Assembly (NCBI GenBank): GCA_020466095.1
Contig: CM035806.1
Location: forward strand, 9,095,251 to 9,159,250
Reading direction: 5' to 3'
Length of the DNA stretch: 64,000 nucleotides
Origin: Chlorops oryzae
Taxonomy: Eukaryota > Arthropoda > Insecta > Diptera > Chloropidae
Shown here: positions 47,412 through 58,800 of the stretch, piece by piece
Layout: each line of letters opens with the position of its first letter
How positions within the stretch are numbered: the stretch's first letter is position 1
The notes under the pieces: model-generated
Databases searched by the model: none
What the model was told of the DNA's origin: nothing
What the model saw: only the letters and a program-made list of their open reading frames with translations
Program-made: the position numbers and the translations under genes

Positions 47412-47857
47412 CGCCTGTGCTTCCCTTTTAGGCACGATTTTTCATTCACCTAGAACGTTATTCAATATGTATATAAATATAAATCATTTTAATTTTTCCA
47501 AAGAAAAAAAGTCCCAAAAAAACTCTAAAACAAAAGACTTAAGAAACGAACTTGTTTCATAAAATTTTTAGCTTTCAGACTTTTTTAGGCTTTGGCCATG
47601 ATAAAGACAAAAAAAAAAAAAAAAAAAAAAACAAACAAATGAGAATATGGAAAAACAACAATGTGTTTTTCCCTCCTCTTATTTATTATACAATATTTTG
47701 GGCTAAATTTGTTAGCGATCTTCAGGGAAAACCGTCTCCTGTGAGTACCTACGTCAACTGCTTTCCATATAGCATATAAGCATTCTTATTCGTACGTGAT
47801 ATTTCTTAGTCATATCATCAAAAGATATGAGAAAAAAAGGAATACCTAAATAAGATA
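47412..47857. other. Noncoding stretch
   Basis: An A-run lies at 47609-47630, and the phrase 'aaaagacttaagaaacgaac' is shared with about 28055 and 31830, so this is repeat-derived in part. No exon is seen. Confidence 0.4.
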
Positions 47858-48043
47858 TTAGCTACCACCCATTTCGCATCGAAGACGGAATTCTTCAATC
47901 AACAAACAATTTGATAAAATATCATTATTTTCGTTAGCGACTTTAAGCCGCAGAGCCGCCGCTTGGGACCCAAAATTATCGGCTGGCTTTTCTCTCATTT
48001 CAAGCATTCGATTTATTAACTTGTTCAAATATTTTATTGATTT
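47858..48043 (-). CDS. Candidate 3'-terminal coding exon, family unknown
   Basis: On the minus strand a good acceptor, acttcaatttttcag|aaatca, opens a phase-0 frame at 48043 that runs 61 codons to TAA at 47860-47858. The peptide (KSIKYLNKLINRMLEMREKP through LLIEEFRLRCEMGGS) has mixed composition with Leu/Ile spacing suggestive of a helix, unlike the local low-complexity frames. I do not recognise it. Upstream exons would lie at higher coordinates and were not found. Confidence 0.4.
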   Translation of the reverse strand, partial: KSIKYLNKLINRMLEMREKPADNFGSQAAALRLKVANENNDILSNCLLIEEFRLRCEMGGS

Positions 48044-48528
48044 CTGAAAAATTGAAGTAACAAAAATGAGTTTTCTCATAAGCTTAAGCGACGGACTTTG
48101 CAATCGGTCACTATCTAATTTTCAGTGTGTAACCGCATTCCACTCTTATCAAAATAAGAAGAAAAACAAAAAAACAAAAAAAACTCATTCAGCTAAAGAC
48201 GCAATTTTGGATTTACTATAAAAATCAAATTTTACGACAATCTTCGAATAAATTCAGAAAACAAACGCCGACGGACCTCTACAAATGGACGCTGGAAATA
48301 CACGGCACGGTTTTCACGCGGCTTTTTTTTTTTTCATTCCGATTCGTACGGCGAATTACAGCGGCGTGAGCTAAATGCAATTTATTAACTTAGGCAAACG
48401 ATAAGCGAATAACTGGCGTATCTCAATGCTTCTAATCGAAGTTGTTGGGGAATTTTTTTTATTTTTCTTTTGCTTCGTATTGGTTTTTGTCCTTTTTCTC
48501 TGTCGGTTTTGACAGTAGTCGCTCGCGA
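48044..48528. other. Noncoding stretch
   Basis: AT-rich unique sequence becoming less AT-rich toward 48350-48530. No exon is supported. Confidence 0.4.
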
Positions 48529-48557
48529 TATAAAATAGCAAAATGTTGCGATCAGCA
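48529..48557 (+). promoter_or_regulatory. Candidate TATA plus initiator core promoter
   Basis: tataaaa at 48529-48535 is followed 25 bp on by an initiator-like tcagca with its A at 48554. That is slightly tighter than the usual spacing, and the immediate flank (gtcgctcgcga) is less AT-rich. Transcription would run toward the possible donor at about 48725 and the tiny ATG exon at 50193. Confidence 0.4.
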
Positions 48558-48729
48558 CTCGTCGCTGTGAATGAAAGAGTCTACGAGTCCCCTCAGTGTT
48601 TGATAAAAATTACAAAAAAAAAAAAAAAAAAAATACATATGTATAAAAGAAAATAAATAAAAACAGGGTAAAAGAGAAAAAAAACGCACTGTGTCGCGTC
48701 GAAAAACCTTGCGCATGCATGGACGTAAG

Positions 48730-49997
48730 CAGTGGCGTATCCAGAGAAAGAGTGCTTTGATAGTGCTTAAATTTTCCACAGTAGTATATTGAACAATTAT
48801 AAGACATTAATCGAAAAAAAATTTGGGTGGGCTAGAGGAATTTCAGAGAGTTATGGACCAAAAAAAAATCCGAAAAATTCATGGCGTCTGATTCGGATGA
48901 AAATTAATTTATAGAATACTTAAGGGGACCTTCTGGTCTAGAGCACGAAAATTTAGGGTATTTTTATGATTTTTTTTTGGTATTAAGCCAAATAAAAAAC
49001 GATTTTCTAAGTATGCAGGCTTATTATATTCTTTATTGACAAAAAATAAAAAATGTTGTTGTAATTTTTTTTTTTTTTTTTGGTATTTTAAAAATGGCGT
49101 TGAAGTGGACCCTCTTTGAAAAAGTACCTCCGTGGTGTGAAAGATTTTGGCAGTTCTGGTAATCGAAAAAAAAAAACAAAAAATATTTTATTAATCAGAA
49201 TGAATGCGGCTATGGCAGGAACTAGAATAAAAAAATTTTTTTTAAATTGACAAAATGGCGCAATTTTTTATTTCAACCATCAAAAACTCCCCCTTTTTTT
49301 GACAATTTTTTTGATGAAAAAATATGAAGTTCTTGAAATAAAAATTCGATTCTAGTTCGGGCCATAGCCATTGATGTTATGAATAATATATAAAAATTCC
49401 AGACAAATCGGTTCGATGGTTTTTTTGTTTTCATTCACACCAGGTCAAAAAAAGTAGTTTTGAGATAAACGCGTTCAAAGTTGCTTTGATCAAGCGCGCT
49501 GCCTGCTGTCTCCACCTTCTAAAAAGGCTGTAGCAAAACAAATATTGTCAATATCTTCACGAAACTTTGCCAGCATATTCTTAAAAGTCTATTCTTCCGA
49601 AATATATAAAAAAAAAAATCAATTTTCAAAAAATTCTAGACCAGAAGGTCCCCTTAAGTGAAAAATTCTAAGTATTTTAGCACTAAAATTTCTCCAAAAA
49701 TTTGGTCCTTTTTGGAACAGTTTGGACCTAGACCAAAACTAGACTAGTTGTAATCCGTTTCTTGAAAATATTTTGAATTTTGAATTCTTAGAATTTTTCA
49801 CTTATTCTATATATAAATTTTCATCCAAATCGGACGCCATGAATTTTTCGGATTTTTTGGTTTTTGGTCCAAAACTCTCTAAACTTCCTCTAGCCCCCCC
49901 CCCAAATTTTTTTGGATTAATGTCTTATAATTGTTCAATATACCACTGTGGAAAATTTAAGCACTATCAAAGCACTCTTTCTCTGGACACGCCACTG
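48730..49997. mobile_element. hAT-like element with long inverted arms, exact 8-bp duplication
   Basis: The ends are cagtggcgtatccagagaaa and, reversed, cagtggcgtgtccagagaaa, inside inverted arms of about 190 bp (48730-48918 and 49800-49997). It is flanked by gacgtaag at 48722-48729 and 49998-50005. A second transposon (48924-49653) lies inside. ORFs on both strands in the arms are mirror images of each other and not genes. Confidence 0.85.
48924..49653. mobile_element. TTAA-site (piggyBac-like) element, 730 bp
   Basis: The ends are ggggaccttctggtctaga and its exact inverse, flanked on both sides by ttaa (48920-48923 and 49654-49657). TTAA duplications are the hallmark of piggyBac-type transposition, although the usual CCC start is GGG here. 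There is no transposase ORF. An inverted, truncated copy follows at 51911-52503. Confidence 0.8.
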
Positions 49998-50192
49998 GAC
50001 GTAAGTATTCATGTGAAGTGTCGCGCTCGTCTCGACTGCTGGTCATTTAATCGTCTTAAAATTTAGTCATAATTTCAAGAGAGACAATTATATTATATAT
50101 ATATAATATATATTATGTATGTATGTATAGGAAAAACGCCAGACATTACGCACACAGTTATCGAAACAATTTAATTAGGCAAAGATAATAAA

Positions 50193-50250
50193 ATGGTGCC
50201 GCAATTTAATAATTTTTCCACTCAACAGATAATCAAAGTTGTCGAGTCAG
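50193..50250 (+). CDS. Tiny candidate first coding exon, unit 1
   Basis: aaaATGg starts MVPQFNNFSTQQIIKVVES and is cut by a strong donor, gagtcag|gtgagc, after one base of the next codon. A matching acceptor, ttctcttttcag|attcc, near 50955 would continue the frame as DSTTSYKTPCVAHVRQTSNT for about 30 codons before a stop. No known protein is recognised. Chance is possible because both parts are short. Confidence 0.35.
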
Positions 50251-51318
50251 GTGAGCAATTATGCAATAATTTTGTAATTTATTGATTTTCTTATTGGATG
50301 ATAATTAGTGTTTGGGGAAATTTATTGGTTGATTTTTGAATTATCTTCAAGATAATCTGACACTAGTTCCGCTCCACTTTCATTCGGAGTTATTGCATTT
50401 TTGTTACACACTGTGATTTGTCGTCCTGAAACTCTGTTCCAAATATTCAAAAGAAGAAGGGAAAAATTAATTTTTAAAATTTTTTTTGTTAGAAAAAAAA
50501 GTGTGTAAAAAAATTCAATCCTCAATCCTATTTGAGGCCAAAATATTACTCAATTATTGACTTTAATCATAACCGGTTATCTTTCTTTCTCTCACACTCA
50601 CACGCGCTTCTGTATGTCTCCCTTTGTTCTTTCCTTTGAGATATTTTCATGTCAGCAAAATATAATTCGATGAAAAAAGTTTCTTCCCCTCGACATTTAA
50701 AAAAAAAGATAAAAATTTTAATTTAAATAAAAATAAAAAATTTAAAAAAATTACAAATAAAAAAAGAAGAAAAGAAGAAGAAGAAGAAGAAGACGATACG
50801 CTTCATATCTTGACTTTGTTTTACATAAAATAAATTTTATACCACAGCTTGAAGGGATAACTCGAATTTCTTGACATTATCACGCAACATGCTCATGCAG
50901 GTTGTATAGTATATGCGTTCAAGATAATCGGTCAAGCGAAGGTTCTCTTTTCAGATTCCACAACTTCCTACAAAACACCATGTGTGGCGCATGTTCGTCA
51001 AACTTCAAACACTTTTTCTTCTTCTTATAATTCCTCAAAAAAAGTTCCGAAAAAAAATTAACTGCGCACTCAACTGACAAATTATTTGACAGAATAAAAG
51101 CGTTTAATGAAATGATTTACTTTAAATTTGGGGCCGGAAAATATTTTTTTTTTTTTTTAGAAAAAATTCATTCAAAGTGAAATCGGTAGAATTAAATATA
51201 TCGATTTGTAGCTGTTGAGAAATTATCGAATTTCCTGACTTTCTACCCAAAAAAAAATGAAGGTTTAAAAAAAAACTCTCCCAACGGGAAGTATTTATTT
51301 TAATGATAAATATTGCAG

Positions 51319-51537
51319 TGGTCTCCCGGTACTCCGACAAACTTTTTGGAGGACATTGCCGAACTATCGAATTTTTCGGATTATACGGTACTGGCTAAGA
51401 CATTTTTCACAGAAGACTACCTCCTTTCTAATCCGACAACTACAACTGCAATTATAAGATTCTACGTGTCAAAACCTGGAGGAGAAATTTCAAACTTTTT
51501 CAATATCGAGTCGATATCCATGACACCCACTGAATAA
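51319..51537 (+). CDS. Candidate exon frame after an acceptor, unit 1
   Basis: aataaatattgcag-type acceptor sequence is followed by a 72-codon frame, WSPGTPTNFLEDIAELSNFS through SISMTPTE, ending in TAA. Its phase (0) does not match the 50193-50250 exon (phase 1), so the two are not directly joined. The frame is identical in unit 2. Composition is gene-like, but no family is recognised. Confidence 0.3.
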   Translation, partial: WSPGTPTNFLEDIAELSNFSDYTVLAKTFFTEDYLLSNPTTTTAIIRFYVSKPGGEISNFFNIESISMTPTE

Positions 51538-51910
51538 TTGTCGTCATGTCGGATTACAAGGGGTACCGGAATACCGGGGGTATACTACATTAATAATTAC
51601 AATTCGATATAGAACAATAAATCGATGCCGATCCACTTTCAAGAATATCAGACGAAGACTAAGAATGGGAATTCTGTTCTGCGAAGACCAATCGATTACC
51701 AAGGCTGGCCCTAGCCTGACTATATTCTATGTCAGAAATCGATGCTATATTTTCGCTCTCAGACAGTTATGCCTATTAAATGGATGGAGTAAATTAATAC
51801 CTTTCATCATTTGAAGAAAATTTCCACCTAACCTAGGCCGGAACGTAAAATAGCCTCTAAGACTGGAAACAGTCAAATAGTATGGCATAGTGACGTGTCA
51901 GATAATTTAA

Positions 51911-52503
51911 GCGGACCTTCTGGTCTAGAATTTTTTGAAAATTAATTTTTTTTTTTATATATTTCGGAAGAATAGACTTTTAAGAATATGCTGGCAAAGT
52001 TTCGTGAAGATATTGACAATATTTGTTTTGCTACAGCCTTTTTAGAAGGTGGAGACAGCAGGCAGCGCGCTTGATCAAAGCAACTTTGAACGCGTTTATC
52101 TCAAAACTAATTTTTTTGACCTGGTGTGAATGAAAACAAAAAAAACCATCGAACCGATTTGTCTGGAATTTTATATATTATTCATAACATCAATGGCTAT
52201 GGCCCGAACTAGAATCGAATTTTTATTTCAAGAACTTCATATTTTTTTCATCAAAAAAATGGTCAAAAAAAAGGGAGTTTTTGATGGTTGAAATAAAAAA
52301 TTGCGCCATTTTGTCAATTAAAAAAAATTTTTTTATTCTAGTTCCTGCCATAGCCGCATTCATTCTGATTAATAAATTTTTTTGTTTTTTTTTCGATTAC
52401 CCAAACTGCCAAAATCTTTTTCACCCACGGAGGTACTTTTCAAAAGGGTCCACTTCAACGCCATTTTTAAAAACCAAAAAAAAAAAAAAAATTACAACAA
52501 AAT
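51911..52503. mobile_element. Inverted, truncated copy of the TTAA-site element
   Basis: From gcggaccttctggtctaga next to ttaa it follows the reverse of 49653 back to about 49055, then stops at the junction with unit 2. The remaining roughly 130 bp and the other terminus are missing. It is exactly the spacer between the two duplicated units. Confidence 0.9.
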
Positions 52504-52843
52504 AGACTAGTTTTAATCCGTTTCTTGAAAAAATTTTAATTGAATCTTAGAATTTTTCACTTATTCTATATATAAATTTTCATCCAAATCGGACGCCATG
52601 AATTTTTCGGATTTTTTTGGTTTTTGGTCCAAAACTCTCTAAACTTCCTCTAGCCCCCCCAAATTTTTTTCGATTAATGTCTTATAATTGTTCAATATAC
52701 CACTGTGGAAAATTTAAGCAATATCAAAGCACTCGTTCTCTGGAAACGCCACTGGACGTAAGTATTCATGTGAAGTGTCGCGCTCGTCTCGACTGCTGGT
52801 CATTTAATCGTCTTAAAATTTAGTCATAATTTCAAGAGAGACA

Positions 52844-52874
<31 letters not shown>

Positions 52875-52953
52875 TATGTATGTATGTATAGGAAAAACGC
52901 CAGACATTACGCACACAGTTATCGAAACAATTTAATTAGGCAAAGATAATAAA

Positions 52954-53011
52954 ATGGTGCCGCAATTTAATAATTTTTCCACTCAACAGATAATCAAAGT
53001 TGTCGAGGCAG
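52954..53011 (+). CDS. Tiny candidate first coding exon, unit 2
   Basis: Same as 50193-50250 with one replacement at the last full codon (tca to gca, Ser to Ala). The start context and gtgagc donor are kept. Confidence 0.3.
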
Positions 53012-54074
53012 GTGAGCAATTATGCAATAATTTTGTAATTTATTGATTTTCTTATTGGATGATAATTAGTGTTTGGGGAAATTTATTGGTTGATTTTTGA
53101 ATTATCTTCAAGATAATCTGACACTAGTTCCGCTCCACTTTCATTCGGAGTCATTGCATTTTTGTTACACACTGTGATTTGTCGTCCTGAAACTCTGTTC
53201 CAAATATTCAAAAGAAGAAGGGAAAAATTAATTTTTAAAATTTTTTTTGTTAGAAAAAAAAGTGTGTAAAAAAATTCAATCCTCAATCCTATTTGAGGCC
53301 AAAATATTACTCAATTATTGACTTTAATCATAACCGGTTGTCTTTCTTTCTCTCACACTCACACGCGCTTCTGTCTGTCTCCCTTTGTTCTTTCCTTTGA
53401 GATATTTTCATGTCAGCAAAATATAATTCGATGAAAAAAGTTTCTTCCCCTCGACATTTAAAAAAAAAGATAAAAATTTTAATTTAAATAAAAATAAAAA
53501 ATTTAAAAAAATTACAAATAAAAAAGAAGAAAAGAAGAAGAAGAAGAAGAAGACGATACGCTTCATATCTTGACTTTGTTTTACATAAAATAAATTTTAT
53601 ACCACAGCTTGAAGGGATAACTCGAATTTCTTGACATTATCACGCAACATGCTCATGCAGGTTGTATAGTATATGCGTTCAAGATAATCGGTCAAGCGAA
53701 GGTTCTCTTTTCAGATTCCACAACTTCCTACAAAACACCATGTGTGGCGCATGTTCGTCAAACTTCAAACACTTTTTCTTCTTCTTATAATTCCTCAAAA
53801 AAAGTTCCGAAAAAAAATTAACTGCGCACTCAACTGACAAATTATTTGACAGAATAAAAGCGTTTAATGAAATGATTTACTTTAAATTTGGGGGCCGGAA
53901 AATATTTTTTTTTTTTAGAAAAAATTCATTCAAAGTCAAATCGGTAGAATAAAATATATCGATTTTTAGCTGTTGAGAAATTATCGAATTTCCTGACTTT
54001 CTACCCAAAAAAAAATGAAGGTTAAAAAAAACTCTCCCAACGGGAAGTATTTATTTTAATGATAAATATTGCAG

Positions 54075-54293
54075 TGGTCTCCCGGTACTCCGACAAACTT
54101 TTTGGAGGACATTGCCGAACTATCGAATTTTTCGGATTATACGGTACTGGCTAAGACATTTTTCACAGAAGACTACCTCCTTTCTAATCCGACAACTACA
54201 ACTGCAATTATAAGATTCTACGTGTCAAAACCTGGAGGAGAAATTTCAAACTTTTTCAATATCGAGTCGATATCCATGACACCCACTGAATAA
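54075..54293 (+). CDS. Candidate exon frame after an acceptor, unit 2
   Basis: Identical at the protein level to the frame at 51319-51537. The overall identity of the two units is so high that this says little about selection. Confidence 0.3.
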   Translation, partial: WSPGTPTNFLEDIAELSNFSDYTVLAKTFFTEDYLLSNPTTTTAIIRFYVSKPGGEISNFFNIESISMTPTE

Positions 54294-54667
54294 TTGTCGT
54301 CATGTCGGATTACAAGGGGTACCGGAATACCGGGGGTATACTACATTAATAATTACAATTCGATATAGAACAATAAATCGATGCCGATCCACTTTCAAGA
54401 ATATCAGACGAAGACTAAGAATGGGAATTCTGTTCTGCGAAGACCAATCGATTACCAAGGCTAGGGCCAACTGACTATATTCTATGTTAGAAATCGATGC
54501 TATATTTTCGCTCTCAGACAGTTATGCCTATTAAATGGATGGAGTAAATTAATACCTTTCATCATTTGAAGAAAATTTCCACCTAACCTAGGCCTAGGAA
54601 CGTAAAGGAGCCTCTAAGACTGGAAACAGTCAAATAGTATGGCATAGTGACGTGTCAGATAATTTAA

Positions 54668-54891
54668 CCTACAATATGAGAAATATATGCAGTTACCCAT
54701 AACGTATCGTAACGTAACACGAACCTATTTTGAATTCGAATTTTTGACGCGTCAGCTGATCCGTTTAGATCGTTTCAATATAAGTAGGTATGGTGCCATT
54801 GGCGTCCCCTTCAGGACGGACTTCATTTAATATTCGAGCCATAAGTCTAAATCTACTTTTAAATAAATATTAAAAAAAAAAAAAAAAAAAA
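54668..54891. other. Unique noncoding flank of the duplication
   Basis: It includes an A-run at 54872-54891 directly before the DINE-1-like element. No gene is seen. Confidence 0.4.
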
Positions 54892-55802
54892 GTAAGGGTG
54901 TTATAGTCAGGCGAGCCTGACAATAAAATACCCGACACAGACACACACAGGTTTAAAGTATTTTTTGAACCACGCCCGAAAAACCGGACCACTAAGAAAG
55001 AATATTCAAGAGGTTTTTAAGGCCACTAGAAGCCCCATATACCGACTTTTGTTAAATTTCTTTATGAAAACCGCCCCTTTTGTCACGCCCAATTTTCCAA
55101 TTCTTTTCAATTCAAATCGGAGGCTTAAATATACGCTGAAATTCTAAGTTTCATTGAAATATTTCGAAAAAGTTTGCCGATTTTGAGGCAGTTTTTGGAA
55201 TTTTGTGACAGACCCTAGTACTGGAGGTACCCTTAACAATGGACCGATCAAGAGAAATTTTTGGGAGGATGTTTATGGCTACAAAGGAAGAATAAGTTGC
55301 GAAATTTCTAGTCCCATTTGAATTTCGGGTGTAGGCGACAATTTTCGAAAAACTTCCTTATGCCACGCCCACTTTTCCAATTTTTGGAAATCGTATTTCT
55401 TGCCTTTAAACATGTTCAAATATCAAATTTCATTAAAATATCTTGTAAAACATCGTTGATAGTCAACTCTTTTGATGAATTTTCAGAACAGACCAGTACT
55501 GAGACGGTACCCCTAGACAAACGGCATGTCCAAATCCGAACTTTCCTTACTCATGATCACTGTTAGCAGCATACCAAATTTTTAAGATAGCTTGACTGCC
55601 TATCGAATGATAACGACAGAAACAGACAGACGACAGACAGCAACGGAAGACGACAGACAAAACGACAACACAGACAACAGCGAGGAGGAACAGACGAATC
55701 CATCGAATCCCTGTACCTAATTTTATAAATTTTGATGTCATCTCAGGTTATGGGTTTACACACCCAACGCAATTCCTCGCCACAGAGTGTGTCGGGTATA
55801 AT
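54892..55802 (+). mobile_element. DINE-1-like element, diverged copy
   Basis: It starts agtaagggtgttatagtca and ends ccacagagtgtgtcgggtat. The central phrases ('gacagaccctagtactgg') are kept, but the core at 55615-55690 is scrambled to 'acagacagacgacagacag' and 'gacaacaca', and the right half is clearly eroded. Confidence 0.85.
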
Positions 55803-58800
55803 TAGGCACCCCCTTTTTATGGATGCACGGATCAAGCAAAAAGTTCAATCTCTAAAGAAAGGTACCAAAAAGTGTGATTAAAATATTGCAATATATGCAA
55901 CCCAAATCTAATCTTTGAAAATAACCTAAAAATGCAATTTTGTATCTAGGCAGTGTTGTCAGTATTTTGGTCACACTTGCCCTTCGGATATTGGAGCAAA
56001 AAAAAAAATACCTTTCTTTCTGTTTTGCTATTGAAAAAATGGTCGGAAAAATCCCTTTTAAACATTTGAAGTTATTTTTGGTTAAGAGTCAAATCGAAAA
56101 AAAATCTCTCGACCTGGCATCACTTGTATCTAGACACTCGGATATTTCATACACTTAAGTTAAAAAACAAAAACCTGGCAAGGGAAATTTACACTTTTTA
56201 TTGCTTCCATTGAAGTCACCGTCGACTTATCTAAATTTCGTTCCTTTCTTTTTTCTTTTCTCCTTTGTTTTTTATAGATTTATTAGCACCTTTTGGCGTA
56301 AGAGTTCCGGCAAACAAACCCTTTTGTTTTTTTTTTTTTTTTTTTTTTTTAAGTGTAGTTTCCTAATAAAACTACACTCGACTCCATTTTTTATTATGAC
56401 AAGGGTGCTAAACATTTTGTGTTAAACCATTTGTAACGTACGATTTTTTTGTTTGACCATAAACCGATGCGACCGTCGCGTCGTCACGGTATTGAGAGTC
56501 AACGAAGCGTGATGCTTCGAAAAGGGAATTCCGGTATCCCATAGTATGTATGTATGTCGTTGTCATTATCTTATGTTCCGAAGTTAAGGAAAATGGAGTA
56601 TAATTGCTTTGATGGTTCAAGCCAGAGTACAAATTTGATCAACTCGAAATTATTTGCAACAATATTGCTGTTGTTGTTGTTGGGCGCTCGTATTCCCTTT
56701 CTCCCTGATTATGTATTATTAAGGGAAATTTTTAATGGTTTTATAATAATAATTGCAACAATACATTTTTGAATACACTCATACACTCAGGCGAAGCAAA
56801 GAGTGCGAGAGAGCGAGACAGATAGAGACAGATAGAGATCGAGAGATCGAGAGAGAGAGAGAGAGCAGTCGGAAGTCGTAGTGAGATAGACGGGAATGGA
56901 GCGATCGATGAAGAACGGGGGAAATCTTTTCATCGTCTTATCATAACACTTAGCCAGCGCGTACTTACAATCGAACGACATGTACTCAAGCAGTAAGAGA
57001 TCCATATCGATTATCCGGATGAAATAAGCTCGACTGAAGAGGGTCCATTTGTGATTTAACAAGTGAGCGAGCGAGCGATCGAGCGATCGAGCGATCGAGT
57101 GAGTGAACGCATATTTTGCGTTCGGCGAAGGACCGATCTGAATATAAGATAAGCAAATTGCCTAAGGAATATATACGATCGGATGAATATCAATAATGGC
57201 TAATAATAATAATCGGAATCAACTCGAATGCAGCAGGGCAAAAAGAAGAGAAGCGCAAAACTGCCGAACAGCCAAGCAGAAGCGGCAGGAGCTGCGATAG
57301 TTTGATGCAAAACTTAGCCCCATAGATGGATGACAAGGGCGCCTGCTTGCTTCCTTTTCCTTTTGACGAACACTTCTGATGACTGACGATGAATTGATGA
57401 CGATGGAGATGAGCATGCGGCATGCGGCATGCCAGTGACGCAACGAGTGTGCAATGATGATGATCGTGATGATCGTGATCATAATGTCGGTATCGCCCGC
57501 AGTGCAAATTACCACGAAAATAATTTCACAAAATAAAATATAAAAAAAATATATAAAATGATAGCAAAGAATGATACCAACGATCGATATTATTGAAATG
57601 GCTTTCGCATATGCTAGGCTTATAAGCACACTTAGGCACATCCGTACATACTTGCATACTGTGTAGGTACTAACTATTACCTACCTGTCCTAGGGTTGAA
57701 AATCTGATTTAGCATGTTGAGATTTGAAGGCCTACTATGTATAGCTGAAAGTTTTGTCGCAATATAACTAAGTACTACCGGAGATGTGCATGTGCATGTG
57801 CATGTGCTGAGCTGCGCTTTGTGCCACTATAATTGAGGAGCTGACATCTGCTTATGTTCACAGCTGCCATTGGCAAGTTTAGACCGAGAGGATAGTCAAG
57901 TTACGTTCAAACGTGTGGTGAAGATAGTAAGTTAATTCTACACTTGGAAAAAAATTTCCTTCATGTTTCATTGTCTCTAAATGCGTTTTGGGCATGACTC
58001 TCCATGAGTGAAAGATCCTTCGATTGTGTTTGACTAAAGAGACTCCATAGTGATTTAAGTGAATCGAAATTTGTCGCTCAAAATCGATTCGAAATTGCGA
58101 ACCATCATTTTTTTCGCAGTGCATTGTGAAAGCTCATTTTTAATCCAAGGCGACCAACAGCAATTTTCCTTCGATGCATTTAGCAATGGCTTCCAGAATT
58201 TTTTTTTTTATATTTTTTATAAACACATATATGTTTGCGTATACATACATACATATATACATATATAGTTGGCGCACTTTTTTCACTTCGTGTCTTTGGC
58301 TTTCGATCGCAACCCGCATAATTAAGCCTTGTAAGCATGTTTTGCATGTGCTGCTGCTGTTGCTGTTGCTGTTGCCGTATCATAGAGGCCAACCAGAATT
58401 TTCAGCTCCATAGAATGCTGCTACCCATCGCAATTTTCCACTCTTCAATCGCGATCAAGTACGGTGATTGGTGGCTGCCGTCGTAGCTACTTTCTGCTGT
58501 TATTGCTGCTGTTTGCTTGTTGGTCTTTTCACAGGCCGAAGATTATTGCTGGTAGCGAAACTAGAGACAACAACATGATTTGCGCACTGGCCATCGTCGT
58601 CGTCGTCGTCGTTCTTCGCCGTCGTCGTCATCATCAACATCAGTATACCACCATCGCCGAAGAATCTCTATAGACCATGGGTAAAAGGTCTATGAGTAAA
58701 GTTTTCTTATGTGTAGAGAGAAAATTCGCCGCCATCTCGAAAGTGGGCGCTACTATTCCCCCATGCGCCGCGATCCGGTGCGGTGAGGTGCGATCCGATC

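Larger units (their letters stand above)
49741..51910 (+). repeat. Tandem duplication, unit 1 (about 2.17 kb)
   Basis: It is nearly identical to 52504-54667 along its whole length, including the right half of the hAT-like element, the tiny ATG exon, the GAA run and the 74-codon frame at 51316. Differences are mostly in homopolymers, the TA run and a few point changes. It ends at ttaa 51907-51910, where an inverted TTAA-site element begins. Confidence 0.95.
52504..54667 (+). repeat. Tandem duplication, unit 2 (about 2.16 kb)
   Basis: Second copy of 49741-51910. It begins inside the hAT-like element ('agactagttttaatccg'), so it carries only that element's right arm. It ends at ttaa 54664-54667, where it runs into unique sequence ('cctacaatatg') not present after unit 1. 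Confidence 0.95.

Noticed and set aside
48552..50066. Matching ORFs on opposite strands (MSYNCSIY...)
   Set aside because: They lie in the inverted arms of the hAT-like element and mirror each other; there is no transposase similarity.
50322..50525. Minus-strand 67-codon frame repeated at 53083-53286
   Set aside because: It has a gene-like tail, but it overlaps the intron of the plus-strand candidate and begins in T-rich low-complexity sequence; its repetition is explained by the tandem duplication.
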